Positions 8,193-18,170 of a stretch of DNA of 64,000 nucleotides are shown piece after piece. This stretch comes from Halioglobus japonicus. Lineage in GTDB: Bacteria; Pseudomonadota; Gammaproteobacteria; Pseudomonadales; Halieaceae. Positions within the stretch are counted from its first letter, which is position 1; every line of letters begins with the position of its first letter. A model generated the notes under the pieces. That model did not search any database, was not told the origin of the DNA, and saw nothing but the letters and a program-made list of their open reading frames with translations. The DNA lies in the NCBI GenBank assembly GCA_902705825.1, contig CACSIL010000012.1, positions 78,793 to 142,792 of the forward strand. Reading direction: 5' to 3'. Position numbers and translations under genes: made by a program.

Positions 8193-10037
8193 TTGAAAAA
8201 GCTCGCCTTTTTTTTAATCGCAGCTGTTGTTGTGCTGGTGGCATTGTATCTCTGGCCTGCTTCAGGGCCCGATACAGTGCTGCGCTCAGCAAACCCTGAC
8301 ACGCTGCGCGATACCACAACCGGCCCGGTCATTGGCAGCAGTGATGCCGACGATACAGTCTCCTGGCTTGGTATTCCTTTTGCCGCCGCCCCGATCGGGG
8401 AGTTGCGCTGGCGCGCGCCACAAACGGTAGAGCCCTGGACGGAAGCACGGGAAACCACTGCATTTCGCGATCCCTGTGTGCAACTGTCCGGGCCACTCGA
8501 TGGACTGCCCGATGACAGCGGCAAAGTCGTCGGCAGCGAAGACTGCCTCTATCTCAACATCTGGGCACCACGCACTCACAGCAGCGCTGACTCACAAAAG
8601 CTTCCCGTGATGTTCTGGATTCACGGCGGCGGCAACACCATCGGCACCGCCAACACTTACGCCGCCAATAAACTCGCTGCGGGCGAACAGGTCGTAGTGG
8701 TGACAATCAATTACCGGCTGGGTTTCTTTGGCTGGATGAGTCACCCGGCGCTGCGCAGAAATGGTCGTGACATACTCGATGCCAGTGGCAACTACGCTAA
8801 CCTCGACATGATTGCCGCACTGCAGTGGGTACAGGCCAACATCGCCAGTTTTGGTGGAGACCCCGACAAGGTAACCATCTTTGGCGAGTCTGCTGGCGGT
8901 CGCAACGTGTATGCCCTGATGGGCTCTGGGCTGGCAAAAGGGCTGTTCCAGCGCGCCATCGCACAGAGCGGCTCCGTCAGCACCACACCGCGCTGGCGAG
9001 CTGAGAATTTTCACGATGCTCCAAAACCCGGTATGGCACTGAGTTCCAGAGAATGGCTGGTACTGCAATTGCAGAACGCCGGCCGTGCGACTGACAGCGA
9101 TACCGCCAGAACGGTTCTTGCGGCAATGCCCGATGATGAAATACTCGACTTTATGTACTCGCGCAGCGCAGAGCAGGTTCTAGAGGGAATCACTGGTGGC
9201 GCCGGTATGTACAGAGCGCCACAGGGGTTTCGCGACGGCAAGGTGCTGCCGAGGGTCACTCTCAACACGGTCTTTAGCGACCCGGCGAAATACAACAACG
9301 TGCCACTGATTACCGGCACCAACCGCGACGAATTGAAACTGTTTCTGGCCCAGAACCCGGATTTCGTTGAACGGCGCCTGGGATTCATCCCGCAAATCAA
9401 GGATTTGCAAGCCTACAATGCACTGGCTGCCTACCTCAGCGATAACTGGAAAGCACTGGCTGTCGATATGCCTGCGGACATTATCGCCCGCCACAGCCCA
9501 CAGTCTGTTTTTGCCTACCGCTGGGACTGGGATGAGGGGGGGAAAAACTGGCTGGTTGATTACAGCGAATTGCTCGGCGCCGGCCACGGCCTTGAAGTCG
9601 CTTATATCTTCAACGATTTCGACGGCGGCATCACCGTGCCGGGATTATACAATAGCGAAAACATACCCGGGCGCGATCTGCTCGGCGCACAAATGCGCAG
9701 TTACTGGTCAGAATTTGCCCGCAATGGTGCGCCGGGGCGAGGACGCAGTGGGTCCCTGCCCCTCTGGCGTCCGTGGAGCACTTCAGGGCCAAACCTTATG
9801 ATACTGGATACGGCAGCCGACGGCGGCCTGCATATGGTCAGGGAGCCGATGACCGTGGCGATGCTTAGGCAGCGCGTGGCGCAGGACCCGGATATTCCTG
9901 ATCTGCGCACACGCTGCGAGCTCTATGTTCGGCTCTTTCTGCTCGCTAACGCCGGCGCAGATGTATGGAGCAGGAAGCACTACAATACACTGGGTTGCTC
10001 CGAGTTCGCTCCCTGGTCACTGGAAGCGAGCCTCTGA
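8193..10037 (+). CDS. Type-B carboxylesterase with N-terminal membrane anchor
   Basis: 614 residues from a TTG at 8193, supported by AGGGG nine bases upstream. An N-terminal hydrophobic anchor (LAFFLIAAVVVLVALYL) directs export. SEDCLYLNIWAP is the type-B carboxylesterase signature 2. HGGG at about residues 144-147 forms the oxyanion hole. GESAGG carries the nucleophile Ser233. Glu in GTNRDEL and His in GAGHGLEVAYIFN complete the triad. The family hydrolyses esters and lactones, including para-nitrobenzyl esters and sterol esters. It ends 7 bp before the convergent reductase gene. Substrate unknown. Confidence 0.93.
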   Translation: MKKLAFFLIAAVVVLVALYLWPASGPDTVLRSANPDTLRDTTTGPVIGSSDADDTVSWLGIPFAAAPIGELRWRAPQTVEPWTEARETTAFRDPCVQLSGPLDGLPDDSGKVVGSEDCLYLNIWAPRTHSSADSQKLPVMFWIHGGGNTIGTANTYAANKLAAGEQVVVVTINYRLGFFGWMSHPALRRNGRDILDASGNYANLDMIAALQWVQANIASFGGDPDKVTIFGESAGGRNVYALMGSGLAKGLFQRAIAQSGSVSTTPRWRAENFHDAPKPGMALSSREWLVLQLQNAGRATDSDTARTVLAAMPDDEILDFMYSRSAEQVLEGITGGAGMYRAPQGFRDGKVLPRVTLNTVFSDPAKYNNVPLITGTNRDELKLFLAQNPDFVERRLGFIPQIKDLQAYNALAAYLSDNWKALAVDMPADIIARHSPQSVFAYRWDWDEGGKNWLVDYSELLGAGHGLEVAYIFNDFDGGITVPGLYNSENIPGRDLLGAQMRSYWSEFARNGAPGRGRSGSLPLWRPWSTSGPNLMILDTAADGGLHMVREPMTVAMLRQRVAQDPDIPDLRTRCELYVRLFLLANAGADVWSRKHYNTLGCSEFAPWSLEASL

Positions 10038-10044
10038 GACCCCG

Positions 10045-11172
10045 TTATGCCTGGGGCTTTATCAGGTACTTCTCACCGGTGGCCTGTCTGCCATAGACTT
10101 TGATGGCCTCCAACGATAGCGCTTCTGCCAGCGACACCTCCCGGGTGTAATGACTGGCGAACGTCGTTTTTATTTCTGCCGCGACCCGGGCGCGCATCTG
10201 TAGCCCCTTCTCCATGCCCACTTTTTGCAGGAAGGGAGTCAACAGGAAACCGGACAGGCTCCAGGCAAAACCAAAGTTTCGGGTGAGCACGGTTGGGCTG
10301 CGATCAAGGCCGCCATAAATATAGACCTGTTTGAATACATCGCTGCCATAGCCGTTATAGCCCGTCATGCTGCGCACCGCAGCAGCCTCCATGCAGGAAA
10401 GTATCTGGCTGGCAAGCTTACCGCCACCGGTTGCATCAAACGCCAGTGTCGCGCCGGTTTCCTCCAGGGCATCCGTGAGTTCGTCGTAAAAATTCTCACT
10501 GGAGGAATTTATAATATATTTTGCGCCCAGTTCCTTCAGAACCGTTTCCTGTTCGGTTTTTCGAACAATGTTCACCAGGTCGATGCGTTCGTCGATACAA
10601 ATGCGGTTCAGCATTTGTCCGAGGTTCGAGGCAGCCGCGGTATGCACCAGTGCTGTGTGGTTTTCCATGCGCATTGTCTCGACCATCGCCAGTGAAGTCA
10701 GCGGATTGACAAAGCATGAGGCTCCTTCAGCAGCTGTTGTGCCCTCCTCCAGTTCCAGACACATGAACGCATTCACACAGCGGTACTGGCTGTACATCTC
10801 GCCACCGATGATGCCAACGCGCTTGCCCAGCAGCGCCTGCGCAGCGTCAGAATCACCTGCCGCTATGACGGTGCCCGCTCCCTCATTACCCACGGGTAGC
10901 GATTGACCGACTCTCGCGGCCACCATTTTCATCATGTCGGCAGGTATATCGGCCTTCACCATTGGTCTTTCAGCCGATCCAGAAACCCGCGCCGTACTCA
11001 GGTCTGCCGGACCGAACAATAGCGCCAGGTCAGATGGGTTCAACGGGGTCGCTTCAACTTTAACCAGCACTTCGTCAGGACCCGGCTTGGGAATAGGGAC
11101 GTCTACCAGTGTGATTTCCAGGACCCGGTCCTCGGTAATGGTGGAGCGAAGCTGCAATCCAGTGTTGGCCAT
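10045..11172 (-). CDS. Medium-chain reductase/zinc-free quinone-oxidoreductase-like protein
   Basis: 375 residues with the GroES-like N-terminal domain (GPDEVLVKVEATPLNPSDLA) and a Rossmann domain around residues 165-230 (LVHTAAASNLGQMLNRICID). The NADPH-binding glycine motif is degenerate (AAASNLGQ). Zinc-ligand cysteines of true alcohol dehydrogenases are absent, so it is closer to quinone oxidoreductases and enoyl reductases. A good GAGGAC ribosome site precedes ATG 11172. It is the last gene of a loose minus-strand run below the transporters. Reaction not predictable beyond NAD(P)H-dependent reduction. Confidence 0.85.
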   Translation of the reverse strand: MANTGLQLRSTITEDRVLEITLVDVPIPKPGPDEVLVKVEATPLNPSDLALLFGPADLSTARVSGSAERPMVKADIPADMMKMVAARVGQSLPVGNEGAGTVIAAGDSDAAQALLGKRVGIIGGEMYSQYRCVNAFMCLELEEGTTAAEGASCFVNPLTSLAMVETMRMENHTALVHTAAASNLGQMLNRICIDERIDLVNIVRKTEQETVLKELGAKYIINSSSENFYDELTDALEETGATLAFDATGGGKLASQILSCMEAAAVRSMTGYNGYGSDVFKQVYIYGGLDRSPTVLTRNFGFAWSLSGFLLTPFLQKVGMEKGLQMRARVAAEIKTTFASHYTREVSLAEALSLEAIKVYGRQATGEKYLIKPQA

Positions 11173-11371
11173 GGGGTTGTCCTCAGTCTACTGTGTTGAA
11201 GGGTTTTCGGTATCCTACAGCGTCAGGATACAATTTACCCGCGCGTCTGAATAATTACGGCAATATTCGGTCGGGGCTGCGTGTGGGGGCTCCATCCGTA
11301 CGCCTCACTGTTCGGTTTACGTCTCAAACGATGGCAGCATCCAAACCTCCACCTTCATCTGTAACGAAATA

Positions 11372-13156
11372 TTAGCGGAAAGGCCAGATAAGGGGGGCAA
11401 GCAATACGGTGACCAGCCCCAGCAATATATTGAGCGGTACACCGATGCGCAGATAATCAGAAAAGCGATACCCGCCGGGGCCATATACCATCAGGTTAGT
11501 CTGATACCCAATGGGCGTCGCGAAACTGGCCGATGCCGCCATCATCAGGCAGACCACAAACGGCCAGAAAGACACATCGAGCGAATTGGCAGCGGATTGT
11601 GCGATCGGAAACATCAGCACCGCCGCGGCATTATTGGTGATGACCTCAGTAAGCACGGTAGTAAGCGCATAAATCACTAATAGCACTAACCAGGGGTTAT
11701 CCCCCACCAGCGAAAGCCCGCCGACCGCAATGGCGCTGGCCGCGCCGCTCGCTTCCAGCGCACTGCCCAGACCGAGGGAGGCTCCTATCATCACCAGCAC
11801 GGACCAGTCGATACTCGCTCGCGCTGACGCGGTGCTGGTGCAACGCGTGACCAACATCGCACCACCGGCGAGCAGCGCAGCCTCCAACATCGACAGCCAG
11901 CCCGCCGCGGCCATCACCACCATCCCCAACAAAATCGAGGTGGCCAACCAGGCCCGATCATGGCGAGGCACAGCCTCTCCCAGCAGCGGGTGAACCAGAA
12001 GAAAGTCACGATTCTGCTGCTGCAGTTGCACAAAAGCCGGCCGCGTTTCCAGCAGAAGGGTATCGCCAGTATGTAACACAATATCGCCTATACGGCCTTC
12101 AATACGCTCGCCATTGCGCGCCACCGCGATGACCACCGCTTCGTACTGGGAGCGAAACTTCGCATCGCGAATCGAGTGACCTATCAGTGGACAGGTGGCG
12201 GATATGACGACTTCTACAAGCTGTCGATTACTGCGCGGAGTCGCCAGGTCAAACAGGTTCTCTGGCGCTGGCACCAGGCCAGGTTGACGCACCAATTCAA
12301 CCACTGACTCGACAGCACCGACAAAGACCAGACGGTCGCCGGCGAGCAACACCTCCTGTGGTGATACCGCGACGATGACATTGTCACTGCGCCAAATCCC
12401 TGAAAGAAAGACACCTGGAAGATGGCGCAATCCCGCGCGTTCGACACTTTTGCCAATCAGGGGACTCGCCGCACTGACCATAAATTCGATAGTGTACTCA
12501 CGTACGCTGTTGCCCCGCAGCAGCGGCGGAATCCGCTCAGGCAGCAACCAGCGCTGGGTGGTTATCAGATACACAAAACCCAATAGTGCCAGCGGGACGC
12601 CCACGGCCGCGATTTCAAAGAAACCCATCGGGCCCAGTGAGGTCTGCTCCAACACCAACCCGTGAATGATCAGGTTGGTACTGGTACCAATCAGTGTACA
12701 ACAGCCACCCAGAATCGCGGCGTAGCTCAATGGCATCATCAGTTTAGAGACGGATAACTGGTGACGACGACACCACTCCTCCACTACCGGTACCAGCATG
12801 GCAACAACGGGAGTATTGTTAAGAAAAGCGCTCAGGCCCATTACCGGCAGCATCAATCGTGTTTGCGCACCGACCGTGCTACGCGGTTTACCTAACAACC
12901 GCGACCCAAGAGCCTGCACGGCGCCGGTGTCGACCAAGCCAGACACGACAACGTACAACACAGCGACGGTGACCAGCCCGGGATTGGCAAATCCCGCAAG
13001 TGCCTGCGTGGTATTCAGGACTCCTGCCAGCAACAGGAAAGTCAGCGCCGCGACCAGCACGGATTCAGGGGGAAAACGGTTGCTCACCAGCGCCGCCAGG
13101 CTGCACAGGACGACCAATAGCGTGAGCCAGGCATCCGCCGACATAATCACTTCCAT
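11372..13156 (-). CDS. SLC13/DASS-type anion permease with two TrkA-C domains
   Basis: 594 residues. Hydrophobic N-terminal and C-terminal halves contain the conserved NNTPVVAMLVPVV and TNNAAAVLMFPIA hairpins of the ion-transporter/DASS superfamily. Between them (about residues 205-370) two RCK_C/TrkA-C regulatory domains are visible, with repeated LIGKSV/LIGHSI and LLAGDRLVFVG/LHTGDTLLLE signatures. The GTSTNLIIHG motif is typical of SLC13-type carriers. It likely transports an inorganic or dicarboxylate anion with Na+. ATG 13156 has AGGGAG at good spacing. The 197 bp upstream hold nothing else recognisable. Confidence 0.9.
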   Translation of the reverse strand: MEVIMSADAWLTLLVVLCSLAALVSNRFPPESVLVAALTFLLLAGVLNTTQALAGFANPGLVTVAVLYVVVSGLVDTGAVQALGSRLLGKPRSTVGAQTRLMLPVMGLSAFLNNTPVVAMLVPVVEEWCRRHQLSVSKLMMPLSYAAILGGCCTLIGTSTNLIIHGLVLEQTSLGPMGFFEIAAVGVPLALLGFVYLITTQRWLLPERIPPLLRGNSVREYTIEFMVSAASPLIGKSVERAGLRHLPGVFLSGIWRSDNVIVAVSPQEVLLAGDRLVFVGAVESVVELVRQPGLVPAPENLFDLATPRSNRQLVEVVISATCPLIGHSIRDAKFRSQYEAVVIAVARNGERIEGRIGDIVLHTGDTLLLETRPAFVQLQQQNRDFLLVHPLLGEAVPRHDRAWLATSILLGMVVMAAAGWLSMLEAALLAGGAMLVTRCTSTASARASIDWSVLVMIGASLGLGSALEASGAASAIAVGGLSLVGDNPWLVLLVIYALTTVLTEVITNNAAAVLMFPIAQSAANSLDVSFWPFVVCLMMAASASFATPIGYQTNLMVYGPGGYRFSDYLRIGVPLNILLGLVTVLLAPLIWPFR

Positions 13157-13353
13157 TGCTCTGCACTCCCTTTAATGGAGCCCTGTCTTTATATGAAGAG
13201 TGCTGAACCGCCAGCAATTCGAACCGCGCCAGGACTGCGTCCGAATGCAGCGGCATCATATATCCGGCTTTTTTACCTGACAATGCCTCAGCGCCAATAC
13301 TGAACACGATTTGGTCATGTTGTGAAAAATGCCGTTAATGTCGGGCTATGAAC

Positions 13354-14310
13354 TCAGCTGCGCTGCACTACATAGACCATATAGGCGATATAGATGCAGA
13401 TAAATATCCCGCCCCAGATACGTGAGATGCTACCGGACCGACTGGTAACAACCGCCACCAGAATCAGCATGGTTGCAGCGATGACCATGATAATATCGAG
13501 ATTGCTGATCATATCGAAAGGCAGCTTCTTGATACTGGCCGTTACACCCAGAATCCAGAGGATATTAAAAATATTCGACCCCACGACATTGCCCACTGCG
13601 ATATCTGCTTCCCTGCGAAACGCCGCCATGGCAGACGCCATCAATTCCGGCAAAGAAGTACCAATGGCAATTATGGTGAGCCCTATGACGGCATCATCGA
13701 CTCCCCAGCCACGGGCGAGTGAGACAGCGCCCTCCACTGCCCATTCACCCCCCAGATAGAGCCCTGTGATACCGGCAACAACCAGTGCAATAGAGCTCGA
13801 GACTGTGCGCGTGACAGGCACAACCGGTTCCTCATCACTCGAGGACTTGGACAGCGAAAATATGTACAGCATGAAAAGCAGAAAGAAGAGCAATAGAATG
13901 CCGCCATCCAGCCGGCTAATACTCAACTCATGCTTGGTAGTGAACAGCGCCGCATTGGCCAGAAAGCCCAGCAATATGGCCGCACTGAGTGAAAAGGGAA
14001 TCTCGGACACCACGGTCGAGCTGTGCACGCGCAACGGGTAAATCAGGGCTGCGACACCCAAAACCACCAGAATGTTGAACAGGTTGCTACCGAGAACATT
14101 GGCCACGGCCAGATCTGCGCTACCGCGAAGTCCGGCGGTGACACTGACCAACATTTCCGGCATTGAGGTGCCAAAAGACACCACGGTCAGACCGATCATC
14201 AGTGGCGACACACTGTATCTGGCTGCGATCGATGACGCGCCCTTTACGAGCAGGTCCGCAGCCCCCACCAACAAGACCAGGCCCGCTAGCGTTAGTAGAA
14301 CATCCTGCAT
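13354..14310 (-). CDS. Calcium/sodium antiporter, YrbG-type CaCA family
   Basis: 318 residues, about ten membrane segments in two repeats. Each repeat carries an alpha motif: GTSMPEMLVS near residue 48 and GTSLPELMAS near residue 215, with the conserved acidic residues that bind cations. VGSNIFNILWILG and LGSNLFNILVVLG are the paired second motifs. It exchanges K+-independent Na+/Ca2+ or H+/Ca2+ across the inner membrane. It lies 136 bp downstream of PPK2 on the same strand; shared transcription is uncertain. Confidence 0.93.
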   Translation of the reverse strand: MQDVLLTLAGLVLLVGAADLLVKGASSIAARYSVSPLMIGLTVVSFGTSMPEMLVSVTAGLRGSADLAVANVLGSNLFNILVVLGVAALIYPLRVHSSTVVSEIPFSLSAAILLGFLANAALFTTKHELSISRLDGGILLLFFLLFMLYIFSLSKSSSDEEPVVPVTRTVSSSIALVVAGITGLYLGGEWAVEGAVSLARGWGVDDAVIGLTIIAIGTSLPELMASAMAAFRREADIAVGNVVGSNIFNILWILGVTASIKKLPFDMISNLDIIMVIAATMLILVAVVTSRSGSISRIWGGIFICIYIAYMVYVVQRS

Positions 14311-14446
14311 GGGGAATTCACTCTTGTCGAAAATTCAGTATTGGGCCAGAGGGCGCTTGCCTACACCTGTGCTGTGCTGCACGCGAAAACGTAACAGCTA
14401 CCGCAAGCAGGGTCATGTAAAGAGTGCTCGGGCCGGTTTGCTGACG

Positions 14447-15283
14447 CTAAAATCGTTCGGGCACATAGTTGACTGGGTAGGTTCCCCCCTTGCTTTTACC
14501 CACTTTGCGCTTGCCCAACTTAACCGGGGCCAGTGGTAATTGCTTATAGGGAATATGCGCCAACAGATGGCTGATGACATTGAGTCGCACGCGGCGCTTG
14601 TCCTCAGATTTGGCCGCAAACCAAGGTGCCCACGCCGAATCGCTCGCCTCGAACATCGCTTCGCGGGCTTGCGTATATGCGTCCCACATGTGATAGGACT
14701 TCAGGTCCATCTCCGACAATTTCCAGGTCTTGCGGCCATCGTCCACCCGATCTTCAAGGCGCCGTTGCTGCTCTTCGGGGCTCACTTCCAACCAGTACTT
14801 CAGCAGTACGATGCCTGAATCGACCATGGCGCGTTCCATCATCGGCACCTGGCTGAGGAAGTGCACTGCCTCGTCCTCGGTACAAAAATCCATAACGCGC
14901 TCGATACCGGCACGGTTATACCAACTGCGATCAAAAATAACGATCTCACCCGCTGCGGGAAAATGCTTTATGTATCGCTGAAAATACAACTGGGTTTTTT
15001 CGCGATCCGTCGGAGCCGGCAGGGCGACAACTCGAAAAATGCGCGGACTGACGCGCTCGGTGAGCGCCTTGATGACTCCGCCCTTACCCGCGCCATCGCG
15101 ACCTTCAAAAACGATACAAACTTTCAGCCCGTGATGCACAACCCAGCGCTGTAGATGGACCAGTTCAATATGCAGGCGTTCGAGCTCTTTTTCATACGCC
15201 TTGCGTTTCATGGATTCCGGATTGGCAGCCTTACGGCTGGCTTTTCTGATTTTCTTTCTACGTTTTTCGGATTCGTCTGCCAC
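14447..15283 (-). CDS. ppk2: Polyphosphate kinase 2
   Basis: 278 residues from a GTG at 15283, chosen because AAGGAG lies 6 nt upstream and because this avoids overlap with the preceding gene; the frame is open to 15337. Walker A GRDGAGKGG (residues 61-69), Walker B DRSWYNRAG (118-126) and a lid with EEQQRRLEDR are present. PPK2 transfers phosphate between polyphosphate and nucleotides, mostly making NTPs or NDPs. Length fits the one-domain class I enzymes. It begins 22 bp after the HupE-like gene and is likely the last gene of the parvulin-HupE-ppk2 operon. Confidence 0.93.
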   Translation of the reverse strand: MADESEKRRKKIRKASRKAANPESMKRKAYEKELERLHIELVHLQRWVVHHGLKVCIVFEGRDGAGKGGVIKALTERVSPRIFRVVALPAPTDREKTQLYFQRYIKHFPAAGEIVIFDRSWYNRAGIERVMDFCTEDEAVHFLSQVPMMERAMVDSGIVLLKYWLEVSPEEQQRRLEDRVDDGRKTWKLSEMDLKSYHMWDAYTQAREAMFEASDSAWAPWFAAKSEDKRRVRLNVISHLLAHIPYKQLPLAPVKLGKRKVGKSKGGTYPVNYVPERF

Positions 15284-15305
15284 AACACTCTCCTTAAGGA
15301 TACGG

Positions 15306-16310
15306 TTAGGCCGCCAGCGCTGCCAACCCTCGTTCAATACACCACATAGCAGAGAGCGAGCCCAGAATGTAGATAGGCACCGGCAACAAGCTGTCCTGCC
15401 ACCGCGACAATGGGCGTCGTATCAGGAACCATACAGCAAGTACTACCAGAATAAACGCGATCTGACCCAACTCAATACCGACGTTGAAAAACAGCAGCGC
15501 CAGCGGCACGTTATCCTGTGGCAACCCTGTCTCTGCCAGGGCACCTGCAAAACCCATTCCGTGCAGCAAACCAAAGCCACCGGCCAACCACCAGGGATTG
15601 CGCCAAAGGGCGTCGTGTTTTTCCGTCCGTGTCAATTCGACCGCCAGTATAAAAATACTCAAGGCAATGGCGAACTCCACCAGTGCCACCGGGTAGTCGA
15701 AAAATCCCAGTGTCACTAACGACAAGGTAATACTGTGGCCCAGCGTAAACGCGGTTATCGTCCACAGCAAACGGCTGCCACCACCTACCAACAACAGCAA
15801 ACCGAACACAAACAGCAGGTGATCGAAGCCACCCCAGATATGCTCCATGCCCAGCCAGGTGTAACTGCCAGCGACATCACCGGCAGTGGATTCGGCGGGA
15901 ATAATGAATTCAGGCAGCTCGGTGTCGAGTACCTGTTGGTACGCTCGACCATCGAGCAAGCTCACCATCACCATCGCGGATGCCTGGTTTGCTCCCAGTC
16001 CGGACACCCCCAGGGTTTCGCCAACCAGCCCTTCCTCGCCCAACTGATCGCATCGCAACTGCCAACTGGTGACAACACCGGTGTCCTCAAGCTGAGGCTC
16101 ACTGGCGTTCATCACCTCACACTTTTCGGGCCATATCGGGCGCAGCGGTACATTGCTAACACCCTGTGCTGGCGTCTTCCACACCACGTTATATTGCAGC
16201 GGAGCAATCTCCTGCACATTCAGCAGAGAGGGCGCAAAACGATGGGCATGGGCACCCTGTACCAGGCTGAAACCCAGCATCAGGCCCAGCAATATCTGCA
16301 AGCTCTTCAT
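15306..16310 (-). CDS. HupE/UreJ-family (type 2) membrane protein
   Basis: 334 residues. A signal peptide (LLGLMLGFSLVQGAHAH) is followed by a periplasmic domain of about 140 residues. The membrane part begins with MEHIWGGFDHLLFVFGLLL, the diagnostic HupE motif, followed by FTLGHSITLSLVTLG and LLHGMGFAGALAETGLP. His-rich membrane motifs fit a metal carrier such as nickel or cobalt, but function in this subfamily is unproved. Its start overlaps the stop of the parvulin gene by 4 bp (ATGA), so the two are translationally coupled. Confidence 0.88.
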   Translation of the reverse strand: MKSLQILLGLMLGFSLVQGAHAHRFAPSLLNVQEIAPLQYNVVWKTPAQGVSNVPLRPIWPEKCEVMNASEPQLEDTGVVTSWQLRCDQLGEEGLVGETLGVSGLGANQASAMVMVSLLDGRAYQQVLDTELPEFIIPAESTAGDVAGSYTWLGMEHIWGGFDHLLFVFGLLLLVGGGSRLLWTITAFTLGHSITLSLVTLGFFDYPVALVEFAIALSIFILAVELTRTEKHDALWRNPWWLAGGFGLLHGMGFAGALAETGLPQDNVPLALLFFNVGIELGQIAFILVVLAVWFLIRRPLSRWQDSLLPVPIYILGSLSAMWCIERGLAALAA

Positions 16311-17239
16311 TGTCTGATCTCGTAGTGTTGACGCATGGCTTCTACGCTTTCACGCAGCGCAGCTTCTTTGGCCAGTAACTCCAGATCGCGCTGCAGCTGC
16401 AAACGGACTTCATCGACCGTCGCATCTCTGGCGGGCTCGAGCGCATCGACCCACACATAGTGCAAACCATAGGTGGAGCGCACCGGGCCGACCCATTGAC
16501 CTGCCTTGGGGTTTTCCTGTTGCAGGTTTTCGACAAATGACGCGCCGAAATGTCGGGCCAGCTGATCAGGCGTCTGCGCGGCGAACTGGTAGCCCGGCAG
16601 AAAGGGCGAGCTCAGTTGCCGTGCCTGCTCCGGGGTGAGGTTCTCCTGCTGAATTTTCTCGATCACAGCGTCTGCTTCGGACTCCCGCTCGCGATTGAAA
16701 TAGATATGCTCAAGCGAATAGCGCGGGGGACGTCGCAGCTCTTCCCGCCGCTGCTCAAATTCAGCGACGATGTCCTCTTCCGTGGGCGCCTGCGGCGGAT
16801 TATTCACCAGCAGCAATTGCTCCATCACCTGGATCATCCGGCGTTTGATAACTTCATCACCCAGATGCAGGCGCATATCAAGCGCTGTCTGATACAACTC
16901 ATCGTCAGTCTTGCCCTCCCCCATCTGCAAAAAACGCATGTTCATCAGAAGACGCTGATACACCACGGTATCGTAGAGATACAGCTCACGCTCCACCGCG
17001 CGCTGAAACAACATATCGCGATCCAGCTCGGCCTGCACCATTCGCTCCAACTGCTCCGCTGTTGGCGCGCGACCGACACTTGCAAACCACTGCTGCTGCA
17101 ACGACTCGATACGCGCTTCACTCAACGGCCCCAACACCGGGCGTGGTTCGGGAAAAAACTCACCCTGCAAATAGTAGAGCAGACTGCCCAATACAATAAA
17201 ATGTAACCACGGCCGATTGAGCCGGGATAGAAACTTCAT
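16307..17239 (-). CDS. Membrane-anchored parvulin-type peptidyl-prolyl isomerase
   Basis: 310 residues. A short N-terminal hydrophobic segment (LHFIVLGSLLYYL) anchors a periplasmic SurA/PpiD-like protein. A long helical region (residues 35-155, rich in E/Q/R) precedes a rotamase-like domain. SLEHIYFNRERE and YQFAAQTPDQLARHFG resemble the parvulin fold, and STYGLHYVWVDALEPA its last strand. GGAGAA precedes ATG 17239. The tight coupling to the HupE-like gene suggests that it folds or inserts that protein or its periplasmic domain. Confidence 0.85.
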   Translation of the reverse strand: MKFLSRLNRPWLHFIVLGSLLYYLQGEFFPEPRPVLGPLSEARIESLQQQWFASVGRAPTAEQLERMVQAELDRDMLFQRAVERELYLYDTVVYQRLLMNMRFLQMGEGKTDDELYQTALDMRLHLGDEVIKRRMIQVMEQLLLVNNPPQAPTEEDIVAEFEQRREELRRPPRYSLEHIYFNRERESEADAVIEKIQQENLTPEQARQLSSPFLPGYQFAAQTPDQLARHFGASFVENLQQENPKAGQWVGPVRSTYGLHYVWVDALEPARDATVDEVRLQLQRDLELLAKEAALRESVEAMRQHYEIRQ

Positions 17240-17320
17240 TTGTTATTCTCCGAAGTGTGATTGCCTGGGCGCGTAGTGGCAGTGCTGTGTGGCTGTACCA
17301 TGCGTTGACGGCCCGTTGCG

Positions 17321-18133
17321 CTAGTCCTCGTAAACTGCTCGCGTATTCAGCATTTGTGCTTCAATACCTGCCTGCAGATCCACCTGACTCAACATAGCCG
17401 CGTTCCAGGTAGCGATGTAATTCAGCCCTTGCGCGACGGTGTGATCACGCGCATGAAGCAACATTTCCTTGCTGCCACGCACGGCTAACGGAGATTTAGC
17501 CGCAATGGCTCTGGCAATGGCAGTGACTTCGCGCATCATTGTCTCGCGGGTATCAAATACCTTGTTCACATAGCCCAATTCGCGCGCCTCTTCAGCGTCC
17601 ATATCGCGCCCGGTGTACGCCAGCTCTCGCACGATTCCATCGGGAATAAGCTTTGGCAGACGCTGCAGGGTACCCACATCTGCTGTCATACCAATATCGA
17701 TTTCCCGGATAGAGAAATAGGCATCTTCCGTGGCATAACGCATGTCGGCACAGCAAGTCATGTCGACTCCGCCGCCAATACAGGTTTTGTGGATAGCGGC
17801 CAGCACCGGTACGCGACACTTCTCTATAGCGGTGAGGTTCCCCTGCAAACGCAGAATAGTGCGTCGCAACTGTTCAGCGCGGCGCGCGGGATCGCTGGAG
17901 GTATCTTCCTGACCACCAAACACGGCTAGATCCATGCCGGCACAGAAATGCTTGCCGTTGCCCGCCAGAATAACTGCGCGTACTGACGGGGTTTGGTCCA
18001 GCCACTCAAAGCAGCGCTGTAACTCATCCCACATTGTGTCGTTCATTGAGTTGGCCTTGTCGGGGCGATTCAACAAGACAGTGGCAACGTGTTCTTCAAT
18101 CGATAGATCGAGGGTCTCAAAATTTGGGAGCAT
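17321..18133 (-). CDS. Delta(3,5)-delta(2,4)-dienoyl-CoA isomerase (ECH1-like crotonase)
   Basis: 270 residues of the crotonase superfamily. The oxyanion-hole segments are KHFCAGMDLAVFGG and HKTCIGGGVDMTCCADMRY. REIDIGMTADVGTLQRLPK aligns with the segment of mammalian ECH1 that carries its catalytic acids, and the Asp in GGGVDMTCCADMRY matches the third acidic residue. The C-terminal ARDHTVAQGLNYIATWNAAML is likewise ECH1-like. The family moves the double bonds of 3,5-dienoyl-CoA to 2,4-dienoyl-CoA during breakdown of odd-position unsaturated fatty acids. It follows a nitroreductase by 37 bp. Confidence 0.88.
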   Translation of the reverse strand: MLPNFETLDLSIEEHVATVLLNRPDKANSMNDTMWDELQRCFEWLDQTPSVRAVILAGNGKHFCAGMDLAVFGGQEDTSSDPARRAEQLRRTILRLQGNLTAIEKCRVPVLAAIHKTCIGGGVDMTCCADMRYATEDAYFSIREIDIGMTADVGTLQRLPKLIPDGIVRELAYTGRDMDAEEARELGYVNKVFDTRETMMREVTAIARAIAAKSPLAVRGSKEMLLHARDHTVAQGLNYIATWNAAMLSQVDLQAGIEAQMLNTRAVYED

Positions 18134-18170
18134 GGTTTGTCCTCTGCTAATTACTGACGATGGATGAATA

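Noticed and set aside
11193-11375. 60-codon frame between the reductase and permease genes
   Set aside because: No start signal and no protein features; ordinary intergenic sequence.
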